Source: Apoderus coryli
Taxonomy: Eukaryota > Arthropoda > Insecta > Coleoptera > Attelabidae
Direction: 5' to 3'
DNA: 64,000 bases
Assembly: GCA_911728435.2 (NCBI GenBank)
Contig: OU452198.1
Coordinates: 1,116,001-1,180,000, forward strand
Shown: positions 33,166-44,700 of the stretch, one piece after another
How positions within the stretch are numbered: the stretch's first letter is position 1
Layout: every line of letters begins with the position of its first letter
Notes under the pieces: model-generated
The model's input: only the letters and a program-made list of their open reading frames with translations
Database searches by the model: none
What the model was told of the DNA's origin: nothing
Translations under genes and position numbers: made by a program

Positions 33166-34306
33166 GAAAGTAGAGGAAAATGAGGAAAGAATGTCGAGTA
33201 GTAAACGCAATTGCAAGGGAAATAATGATACAGAAAATGTAAAATGGTTCTGTTGTGTTATATGTAAGTTTAAAACTATTTATAAAAGTAGTTTAAGTAA
33301 ACATCAAAGAATACATACGGGAGATAATCCACTGTTGTGTAATTTTTGCGATAAAACATTTAATATGAAAGTGAATTTAGATTCGCATTTGTTAAATAAT
33401 CATAAAAACGAAATAAACATAGGTGAAGCAATAACATGTAAAATCAATCAATGCCCAAAATGCAGTTATCAAACTGTTGGCAGTTTGAAAAGACATTTAT
33501 TAAAACATAGCAATATTACACCATTTTTTTGTCCTTTATGTAACAAATATTTTAAATCAAAAGTGTCTATTGATTCTCATATACTCAATAACCATCCGGA
33601 AAACAAAAACCTAATGGATACAATCACAAGTAAAATCCATCAATGCCCAGAATGCAGTTATCAAACTCTTCGACTATTTCAGCTTAAACCACATATGTTA
33701 AATCATAAAGAAATAAGAACAGATTTGGCAAAATTATATTGTGCACATTGCAATTACACCACTTATAAAAAAGGCAGTTTAAAAAGACATTTATTAAAAC
33801 ATAGGAATATTACACCATTTTTCTGTAGTATATGTAATAAATATTTTATTGAAAAAAAGTTGATTGATTCTCATATATTCAATAATCATCCGGAAAACAA
33901 AAAGCTAATGGATACAATAACAAGTAAAATCCATCAATGCCCAAAATGCAGTTATCAAACTGTTCGCATATGTCACCTTAAAACACATATGTTATATAAG
34001 CATAAAGAAATGAAAACAGATTTGCCAAAATTAAATTGTACACAGTGCAATTACTCCACTTGTAGAAAATGCGATTTAAAAAAACATTTATTAACACATA
34101 GCAATAGTAAACCATTTTTTTGTACAATATGTAACAAATATTTTATTGAAAAAAAGTCAATTGATTCTCATATATTCCATAATCATCCGGAAAACAAAAC
34201 CCTAATGGATACAATCACATGTAAAATACACAAATGTCAACAATGTACTTTTAAATGTATAGACACTTCAAGTTTCAAAAGGCATTTAAAAAACAAACAC
34301 TCTTAA
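33166..34306 (+). CDS. C2H2 zinc-finger array exon (likely PR/SET gene exon 4)
   Basis: A TTTGTATATTTCAG acceptor ends at 33165, and the frame (KVEENEERMSSSKRNCKGNN) is open to the stop at 34306. Phase 2 matches the donor at 17193 exactly (AG plus G), so I join it to the PR/SET exons, giving a protein of about 671 residues. I count 11 C2H2 fingers with alternating CSYQT-, CNYTT- and CNKYF-type sequences, including two successive 3-finger modules that both begin with ENK-LMDTIT-KIHQCP. One finger (SYQTVGSLKRHLLKH) has two residues too few between Cys and His. The fingers should bind DNA. An independent gene starting at the ATG at 33191 is the alternative. Confidence 0.88.
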
Positions 34307-34508
34307 AATTGTAACAAACCACGCCACTGCACTGGTATCATGGATACTAGTTGGGTGGTTTTATAGATATTTTCTCTTAGTTCTATACCTAACGTGTCTG
34401 AAAGACTAATATTTTTGAGAATATTATTTTAAACAGATTGTTTCCAAATGTGATAAAAGAATCTAGTACCTAGAAAAAAGGTCTGTTTGTCTGTTTATTG
34501 GTATTAGT

Positions 34509-34640
34509 AATCAATTCTTCACGATAAAATATTTCAGCAAATAAAAAATCGGATTATTCTGGAACAACATGGATTTTTTCATAGGCGATCTACTACGACG
34601 AATCTAGTTGAATTCCTACAGGCGGCAATTCTTGTAGTTG
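34509..34640 (+). pseudogene. Internal LINE RT fragment
   Basis: About 130 bp nearly identical to 28261-28390 of the LINE (region HDKIFQQIKNRIILEQHGFF and following), with neither the 5' nor the 3' end of a LINE. Only a few substitutions separate them. Confidence 0.85.
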
Positions 34641-37600
34641 CAGGGCGGCTTATTTCTCGAGACCCCTTCAAAACCTTTAAATTGTCTAAATTAACAAATT
34701 AGTTGTAAGATTCAGCAAGGTGCGATATTATCTAAAATGCTTTTTTTTTGCTTCCCAATATTCGACTCATATTTGGGCTGTTCTCTTTTATTGCTAAGTA
34801 AAATCCTTTCATTAGAGTTTCGAAATCATATTTTACCCTTATTGTAGTTTTACTATATGAGAGTGGAATGTGTTCGGATCTATAGTGAAAGGAATATCGA
34901 CATTAAGTTGAAACATAATTAGTAATAATCCATTATTACAGTCGACATAAAAATGTATTTTATTTCTGAATTTCTCACCCTGTAGTTGTATTTTTATAGG
35001 GGTATATTTTAAAAATGCCTTTTTCTTATTGTCTATGTACCTACTTCTCATGTTGGTGAAGCGTTTTGGAAATACAATGGGACTTTCCATATCAGATTCG
35101 TTTTAGCTTGAGTTCAGCTGTTCAGATGTGATTACCAATTTTATAAAGTTAAAGTAAATATTTTAATTTATTTTTGAACTTTAATTTCCTGATGTTTAAT
35201 TTATAATGATATGATATGTTTTTAAGAGTAATTGAATTAACAATTGACATGCCAATGTATATTAATTGTATACCAACTAATGGCCAATAAATGAAAAAAA
35301 AAGTCCAACACTGTACATTTTATTTATTTATTTTGTTAAGTCTCTAAAAGAATTGGGCAATCTAAATGTTGTTTTTCCTGAAATCTTTTTCACCGGCTCT
35401 TAATTATTTTTTAAAAATAAAAAATATTTCAATTACAGTAATACCCAGTCCTCAAAGTTGTAGCATTTCCTTATTTTTCTTTAATTAAAAAAAAAAAACC
35501 TGAAATTTTCCTTCATATGACCTGATTTTTATAAGACAAACTACCCTTTATTTTCAACAAGGAATCACCCCTTAATGTTTTTTTTTGCATTTTTTTTGAA
35601 ACGCCTTGTATGTATGGTAGTGGTGTATTTGTATTAATTTGTATGTTCATAGTAATTATTATTTATTATCATTGTGTACAATTTAATATATATATAAATA
35701 TATAAACTATTGAGAATAATGTGACTTTTTTTATTTCCTGATTTCCTATTTGTAATGCATAAAATGATTTTAAAATTAGATAGGTATCTTCAAATTATAC
35801 ATAAATATATTTGAGTATCGTTTTTTCGATATACGAAATGAAGGTTTCTCAGCTAGGTATATCAAGAAATACCTACTACAAAGGAAAGTTCAACAGACTT
35901 CCTTAGCGAATACCTTATACATATTAATATTTAAATTATTTCACTGAAAAACTCATTCCTATTAAATATCGACTAAATTTCAGTTTCAAAATAAATCGAA
36001 TAGCGGTTAAATTCAAATTCAAATGCGCGCCAAGGAAAGCCACGCCCCAAATGCTCTGATTGGCTCGGCACGTTGGCTTTTTAATGTATTATTATATGTA
36101 TTATAGGTTATCCCTTAGACAAGAAAGAGAGTGGACCCGTAATTGTGCCGGTCGTTGTATTACCACCTAGCACATATCTCTTAGATTCAGAGGCGTAACA
36201 TACCTAACTTATGTGATATATTTTTGAAATTTTAATTAATTTTGATGATTAATAGTTTTAATAAAAAAAGATATGGGCATGTGGATATAGATAATTTAAT
36301 TGATAAATGAAACAACATAATATGTTAATACATTGTATTTATTGAACAATACAAACATAAAATTAACAATATAGGTACTGCAGTAGACACAACACAAATA
36401 CATAACGTTTTTATTGTCCTTTAAATAGAATGGGTTTTGTTAATTGATTTCGAGAATGGGATCTAATTTTTGAGACTGTAGTTTTGTTATGAAATATACA
36501 CCAACATTAAGAAATTTGGCACAAATAGATTTTATTAAAAAGTATATGTGATTTGCTGGGGTATCTAGTGCATGATGTTCTAAATATTGAAATAATTAAA
36601 AAGCTAAAGTGACATAATTTTATTCGATTTTAACGCAAAAATGTAACAAAATATGTAAAAAACAAATTTTTTGAAAAAATAGAATGTCTACGCCCCTGAT
36701 AAAGTAAACATCCAAAAGCCACACAACGTACTATTTTATTAATATACAAAATAAATTTCTATTATCAATTTTCACAAATAAAATCATCAAAAATGCACAC
36801 GTAGTTTTCTGTTTTTTTGGCACATAAAAAATGGCCGCCACATTAAAAGCGTAACACTTTCCATTAAGCAGCTTTACGAAGAAGGTCGTGACGTCAGCGG
36901 CGACCGGAGTTCTGTGGCCACGACTTTTGTGCAAATTTAGTTTATCGTTTTAAAGTTTAGCGTTTTCGTTACGTTAATGTTCTGAGCTGTTACTGAAAGA
37001 ATTTTATACTTCCTCGAATAAGAGTTTAGACATTTTGGTGTTTTTCTGATTATTATTATTATATTATGTTTTGTTTAAAGTTGTCTGACAACCTATTTAA
37101 AAAACTCGTTTTGACCTATTACCTATATTGTGTTTAACGATCTTTTTATAAAGAACAATATCTTAATACTAGGTACAAAAATACTATAGAACATATTTTT
37201 ACCGAGAAAACACTTTTGTGACACTTGGACATGAAATGCAAAATTGTATAAAATTGCCAACTATTTATAATGCAAAAACTTTTTTACAAGAATATTTTTT
37301 AAGGCATCAAAAATACATTATATTTTTTCGAAGAGAACGTTTTGAAATCTATTCAGCAAAACAAAACATGGACAAAGTTTGTAACTCCCTAAACATAAAT
37401 TTAAAATTATTGTAATAAATTGAATATTGCATTTTATTGTAACACTAATGTTTTAACTTTGGAAATAAAAATTGTTAATTTATAATAGTTAATTAAAAGC
37501 TTACAGAAAAGAGGTCCATAATGCCCATAGATAAATGTCTATAACTGTAGATAATGCCGTGATAAAGCAAGCCGGTCGCCGGTGACGCAATTGCTTGTGG

Positions 37601-37778
37601 TAGGTCAAGATCAATGGAGGCAACCACAGCTACTCTACTACGTTAAGTTAAGTTGGCTGTGAGGCAACCTATTTAATTAATACGTAGTAGGACTCTAACC
37701 TGACTTACCCTGTATCTGTTTTCTCTATGTTTTGTTGTTGGTTGCTGATCGGTAAATGAGCGGTTAAATACTGCTAAT
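34641..37778. other. Intergenic, no gene recognised
   Basis: AT-rich, no long open frame and no homology that I recognise. A perfect TGACGTCA (CRE-type) palindrome lies at 36889-36896 in a locally GC-richer patch, and a GATTGGCT (inverted CCAAT) lies near 36057. Neither has an associated gene. The first 200 bp after 34306 are presumably the zinc-finger gene 3' UTR. Confidence 0.35.
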
Positions 37779-38604
37779 TAGGGATGGCAAAATAAATAAA
37801 TATATCGATACATTGAATCACATGATATATCGAAACTATATATCGATATACTCGATATATCGAATGAAAAATATCGATATTTTATATATATCGATATATT
37901 TGCTATATTTTTATTTTAGAGTGGGTTGTAGTTCTAAATAAACCTGAAATTTTAAAGATTCAAATAATGAAATAAAATAGTATTCATTAAAATTTATTTG
38001 CCTGAAAATACATATTCAAAATTTTCTGGAACACAACTTAGAAATAATAATTTTGATAATCTATTTCCTGTTAGACGATTTCGATTTTTTGTTGTGTGCG
38101 TCGACTGCTACGGCAACACAACAAGGACCTTTAAGTTTTAAACCTGTGTATGTAAGCTGCTTTCTTTCGCTACTGATTTCAGGATCCAAACGCGTTTGGA
38201 TTCACATGTTCTTTCTTCTTATCGAGCCTTCAGAAATCCAACAAATCCTGATTAATAAACGCGTTTGGATTCACACGTTCTTTCGCTAAAAACGCATTTT
38301 CTGATTCATCCACACTTTAGCGCCTATCGTGATCCGGATACTTAATCCCCTTGCCTCTTTTAGGTAAACTTATCGAGCCTTCAGAAATCCAACAAATCCT
38401 GATTAATAAATCCGGATCAATAAAACTAGCGAAAGTAAGCAGCTGTAGCAGATACATTTATTTTGATAATGTACCGATATATCGTGTTGTATATATCGAT
38501 ATTTGTTTCGATATATCGAAAGAAATATATCGATTAAAATATATCGATATATTAAAAAAATATATCGATATTTTTAATATATCGATATATCGTTGCCATC
38601 CCTA
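37779..38604. mobile_element. hAT-type MITE with 8-bp target duplication
   Basis: Ends TAGGGATGGCAA (37779-37790) and TTGCCATCCCTA (38593-38604) are perfect inverted repeats. CTGCTAAT occurs directly outside both ends (37771-37778 and 38605-38612), the 8-bp duplication typical of hAT transposons. The subterminal regions are packed with ATATATCGATAT-type palindromes. Inside, a block of about 44 bp starting CTTATCGAGCCTTCAGAAAT is present twice (38218 and 38368). No transposase: non-autonomous. Confidence 0.9.
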
Positions 38605-38709
38605 CTGCTAATGAACATTTTCAAAGCAACGTGCGCGATTAGGTAAGTGAGTTGAATGAAAATTGATAATGTTGGCATTGAAAAAAAGGCTTTTTTTAGT
38701 ATAAATAAT

Positions 38710-38715
38710 TTTATT
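38710..38715 (-). promoter_or_regulatory. AATAAA poly(A) signal of the giant repeat gene
   Basis: AATAAA on the minus strand begins only four bases after the TGA stop (38722-38720). If used, the 3' UTR would be unusually short. Confidence 0.45.
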
Positions 38716-38719
38716 TACA

Positions 38720-41700
38720 TCAACCTAAAACTATCAAACTTTTAATAGAATTAAATACCGATAGTCCTAAACAAATCAGTAAACTCCAAAAGATGTGGAG
38801 CCACGAATGCTTATTTTCGAAAATAGCCCGAGACGAGTTCGACGAATTTGGCCGAGATGTTGGCGCCTTAGTTTCTGCATTAGCGACAGTCGAAACGTCT
38901 ACTTCCTCAGTGGTGGTCGCCTCAATTTTAGGGTTTGTTGAATTACCACTACTCTGTTCTGTAGTATTGGTAATCTCAGAAATTGTAAATTCTGACGAAG
39001 GTGTGGATATAAATACATCGTTATCACCTTCTTGATTTATTGAAGATTCTGTTACAGTCACGATATTTCCAGACGATGATGTAAATTCGGTTAAACTTGA
39101 AGAAACTGCATCTTCTTCAGGAGAAGTCGAAAATTCAATTGAGGAATCAGTTAAACCTGATGTAGTTGGAGTGTATTCAAGGTTTTCAGAGCTTGCAACA
39201 TTTTCTTCAGTTGAAAATTCCTCAGTATGCGGATTTTCTGAATTTAACAAATCAGTCGTCGAAATATTTTCATAAATTGTTGTAGAACTAGGTTCACTTG
39301 AACTAGATGTAGATAATGCTTCAGATCTAGGAGTTTCACCATCATTATTCGCTGGTGGATTGTTTCTATTTGATTCCGTGTTGTCGGTTGTGATTTCTGT
39401 TGTTCCTGGCATGATCCATGTAATTGTTGAGGCTACATCATCGTCGCCCAATTTCGTAGTTGGCCATTTTTCTGTCAAAATTGTTTCTGAATTTGTGGCG
39501 GCTGTTGTTTTTGTTGAAGTTGTGAATTCGTTAGAGTTTAAGTCATTTTGTGCGGTTTCAGTATTGGTAATAGTAGAGCTGGTGATGTGATTTTCAGTAT
39601 TCGTAGTTGTTGTTGTATAGAGGGTGGAAAATTCAGTGATTCCTCGTGTTGTTCCCGAAGTCTTAAATTCACTGGAATCAAAAGTAGAACCAGTTTCTAA
39701 TTTTGTATAGTCGTTCGAAGATTTAGTTGTTCCTGGAGGCGTAAATTCATTGGATTCTAAAGTAGAGTCTGTTGTATCACTTTCGGATCCTGTTAATGTC
39801 GTCATGTCGTTCTCACTATTTGTGGATCCAATCGTAGACCAGGTTGAACCAGTTTCTAACTTTGTAGAGCCGCGAGAAACTTCAGTTGTTTCTAGAGTGG
39901 TAAATTCATTGTGTTCGGAAGTAGACCCTGTTGAATCACTTTCAGATTCTGTTAATCTCGTCATGTCTTTCTCAGTATTTGTGAATCCAATCGTAGACCA
40001 GGTTGAACCAGTTTCTGAATTCGCTGATCCTGACGAACCTTCAGTTGTTTCTGGAGTTATAAATTCATTCTGTTTCGAAGTAGACACTGTTGCATCACTT
40101 TCAGAATCTGTTAATCTCGTCATGTCGTTCTCAGTATTTGTGGATCCAATCGTAGACCAAGTCGAACCAGTTTCTGAATTAGCCGTGCCTGACGAACCTT
40201 CAGTTGTTTCTGGAGTGATAAATTCATTATGTTTCGAAGTAGACCCTGTTGAATCGCTTTCAGAATCTGTGATTCTCGTCATGTCGTTCTCAGTATTTGT
40301 GAATCCAATCGTAGACCAGGTTGAACCAGTTTCTGAATTAGCTGAGCCTGACGAACCTTCAGTTGTTTCTGGAGTGATAAATTCATTATGTTTCGAAGTA
40401 GACCCTGTTGAATCGCTTTCAGAATCTGTGATTCTCGTCATGTCGTTCTCAGTATTTGTGAATCCAATCGTAGACCAGTTTGATCCAGTTTCTGAATGAG
40501 CCGCGCCTGACGAACCTTCAGTTGAATCTGGAGTGGTAAATTCATTGTGTTCGGAAGTAGACCCTGTTGCATCACTTTCAGAATCTGTTAATCTCGTTAT
40601 GTCGTTCTCAGTATTTGTGGATCCAGTCGTAGACCAGGTTGAACCAGTTTCTGAATTAGCAGAGTCTGACGAACCTTCAGTTGTTTCTGGAGTGATAAAT
40701 TCATTGTGTTCGGAAGTAGACCCTGTTGCATCACTTTCAGAATCTGTTAATCTCGTCATGTCGTTCTCAGTATTTGTGGATCCAATCGTAGACCAGTTTG
40801 ATCCAGTTTCTGAATGAGCCGCGCCTGACGAACCTTCAGTTGAATCTGGAGTGGTAAATTCATTGTGTTCGGAAGTAGACCCTGTTGCATCACTTTCAGA
40901 ATCTGTTAATCTCGTTATGTCGTTCTCAGTATTTGTGGATCCAGTCGTAGACCAGGTTGAACCAGTTTCTGAATTAGCTGAGCCTGACGAACCTTCAGTT
41001 GAATCTGCAGTGGTAAATGCATTGTGTTTCGAAGTAGACCCTGTTGAATCGCTTTCAGAATCTGTTATTCTCGTCATGTCGTTCTCAGTATTTGTGGATC
41101 CAATCGTAGACCAGTTTGATCCAGTTTCTGAATTAGCTGAGCCTGACGAACCTTCAGTTGAATCTGCAGTGGTAAATTCATTGTGTTTCGAAGTAGACCC
41201 TGTTGAATCGCTGTCAGAATCTGTTATTCTCGTCATGTCGTTCTCAGTATTTGTGGATCCAATCGTAGACCAGTTTGATCCAGTTTCTGAATTAGCTGAG
41301 CCTGACGAACCTTCAGTTGAATCTGCAGTGGTAAATTCATTGTGTTTCGAAGTAGACCCTGTTGAATCGCTTTCAGAATCTGTTATTCTCGTCATGTCGT
41401 TCTCAGTATTTGTGAATCCAATCGTAGACCAGGTTGAACCAGTTTCTGAATTAGCTGAGCCTGACGAACCTTCAGTTGAATCTGCAGTGGTAAATTCATT
41501 GTGTTTCGAAGTAGACCCTGTTGAATCGCTGTCAGAATCTGTTATTCTCGTCATGTCGTTCTCAGTATTTGTGGATCCAATCGTAGACCAGTTTGATCCA
41601 GTTTCTGAATGAGCCGCGCCTGACGAACCTTCAGTTGAATCTGGAGTGGTAAATTCATTGTGTTCGGAAGTAGACCCTGTTGCATCACTTTCAGAATCTG

Positions 41701-44700
41701 TTAATCTCGTTATGTCGTTCTCAGTATTTGTGGATCCAGTCGTAGACCAGGTTGAACCAGTTTCTGAATTAGCTGAGCCTGACGAACCTTCAGTTGAATC
41801 TGCAGTGGTAAATGCATTGTGTTTCGAAGTAGACCCTGTTGAATCGCTTTCAGAATCTGTTATTCTCGTCATGTCGTTCTCAGTATTTGTGAATCCAATC
41901 GTAGACCAGGTTGAACCAGTTTCTGAATTAGCTGAGCCTGACGAACCTTCAGTTGAATCTGCAGTGGTAAATTCATTGTGTTTCGAAGTAGACCCTGTTG
42001 AATCGCTGTCAGAATCTGTTATTCTCGTCATGTCGTTCTCAGTATTTGTGGATCCAATCGTAGACCAGTTTGATCCAGTTTCTGAATGAGCCGCGCCTGA
42101 CGAACCTTCAGTTGAATCTGGAGTGGTAAATTCATTGGGTTCGGAAGTAGACCCTGTTGCATCACTTTCAGAATCTGTTAATCTCGTTATGTCGTTCTCA
42201 GTATTTGTGGATCCAGTCGTAGACCAGGTTGAACCAGTTTCTGAATTAGCTGAGCCTGACGAACCTTCAGTTGAATCTGCAGTGGTAAATGCATTGTGTT
42301 TCGAAGTAGACCCTGTTGAATCGCTTTCAGAATCTGTTATTCTCGTCATGTCGTTCTCGGTATTTGTGGATCCAATCGTAGACCAGGTTGAACCAGTTTC
42401 TGAATTAGCTGAGCCTGACGAACCTTCAGTGGAATCTGCAGTGGTAAATGCATTGTGTTTCGAAGTAGACCCTGTTGAATCGCTTTCAGAATCTGTTATT
42501 CTCGTCATGTCGTTCTCAGTATTTGTGGATCCAATCGTCATGTCGTTCTCGGTATTTGTGGATCCAATCATAGACCAGGTTGAACCAGTTTCTGATTTAG
42601 CCGAGCCTGGCGAACCATCAGTTGTTCCTGGAGTGATAAATTCCTTTTGTTCAGAAGTAGACCCTGTTGAATCACTTTCAGAATCTGTTATTCTCGTCAT
42701 GTCGTTCTCAGTATTTGTGGATCCAATCGTCATGTCGTTCTCGGTATTTGTGGATCCAATCGTAGACCAGGTTGAACCAGTTTCTGAATTAGCAGAGCCC
42801 GACGAACCTTCAGTTGAATCTGCAGTGGTAAATGCATTGTGTTTCGAAGTAGACCCTGTTGAATCACTTTCAGAATCTGTTATTCTCGTTATGTCGTTCT
42901 CAGTATTTGTGGATCCAATCGTCATGTCGTTCTCGGTATTTGTGGATCCAATCGTAGACCAGGTTGAACCAGTTTCTGAATTAGCAGAGTCTGACGAACC
43001 TTCAGTTGTTTCTGGAGTGATAAATTCATTGTGTTCGGAAGTAGACCCTGTTGCATCACTTTCAGAATCTGTTATTCTCGTCATGTCGTTCTCAGTATTT
43101 GTGGATCCAATCGTAGACCAGTTTGATCCAGTTTCTGAATGAGCCGCGCCTGACGAACCTTCAGTTGAATCTGGAGTGGTAAATTCATTGGGTTCGGAAG
43201 TAGACCCTGTCGCATCACTTTCAGAATCTGTTAATCTCGTCATGTCGTTCTCAGTATTTGTGGATCCAATCGTAGACCAGGTTGATCCAGTTTCTGAATT
43301 AGCTGAGCCTGACGAACCTTCAGTTGAATCTGCAGTGGTAAATGCATTGTGTTTCGAAGTAGACCCTGTTGAATCGCTTTCAGAATCTGTTATTCTCGTC
43401 ATGTCGTTCTCAGTATTTGTGGATCCAATCGTCATGTCGTTCTCGGTATTTGTAGATCCAATCGTAGACCAGGTTGAACCAGTTTCTGAATTAGCAGAGT
43501 CTGACGAACCTTCAGTTGTTTCTGGAGTGATAAATTCATTGTGTTCGGAAGTAGACCCTGTTGCATCACTTTCAGAATCTGTTATTCTCGTCATGTCGTT
43601 CTCAGTATTTGTGGATCCAATCGTAGACCAGTTTGATCCAGTTTCTGAATGAGCCGCGCCTGACGAACCTTCAGTTGAATCTGGAGTGGTAAATTCATTG
43701 GGTTCGGAAGTAGACCCTGTCGCATCACTTTCAGAATCTGTTAATCTCGTCATGTCGTTCTCAGTATTTGTGGATCCAATCGTAGACCAGGTTGATCCAG
43801 TTTCTGAATTAGCTGAGCCTGACGAACCTTCAGTTGAATCTGCAGTGGTAAATGCATTGTGTTTCGAAGTAGACCCTGTTGAATCGCTTTCAGAATCTGT
43901 TATTCTCGTCATGTCGTTCTCAGTATTTGTGGATCCAATCGTCATGTCGTTCTCGGTATTTGTGGATCCAATCGTAGACCAGGTTGAACCAGTTTCTGAA
44001 TTAGCAGAGTCTGACGAACCTTCAGTTGTTTCTGGAGTGATAAATTCATTGTGTTCGGAAGTAGACCCTGTTGCATCACTTTCAGAATCTGTTAATCTCG
44101 TCATGTCGTTCTCAGTATTTGTGGATCCAGTCGTAGACCAGGTTGAACCAGTTTCTGAATTAGCAGAGTCTGACGAACCTTCAGTTGTTTCTGGAGTGAT
44201 AAATTCATTGTGTTCGGAAGTAGACCCTGTTGCATCACTTTCAGAATCTGTTAATCTCGTCATGTCGTTCTCAGTATTTGTGGATCCAGTCGTAGACCAG
44301 GTTGAACCAGTTTCTGAATTAGCAGAGTCTGACGAACCTTCAGTTGTTTCTGGAGTGATAAATTCATTGTGTTCGGAAGTAGACCCTGTTGCATCACTTT
44401 CAGAATCTGTTAATCTCGTCATGTCGTTCTCAGTATTTGTGGATCCAGTCGTAGACCAGGTTGAACCAGTTTCTGAATTAGCTGAGCCTGACGAACCTTC
44501 AGTTGAATCTGCAGTGGTAAATGCATTGTGTTTCGAAGTAGACCCTGTTGAATCGCTTTCAGAATCTGTTATTCTCGTCATGTCGTTGTCAGTATTTGTG
44601 GATCCAATCGTCATGTCGTTCTCGGTATTTGTGGATCCAATCGTAGACCAGGTTGAACCAGTTTCTGAATTAGCAGAGTCTGACGAACCTTCAGTTGTTT

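Noticed and set aside
36731..36934. Small gene near the TGACGTCA site
   Set aside because: The minus-strand frame has no motif, no splice signals and poor composition; the CRE match alone is not evidence of a promoter.
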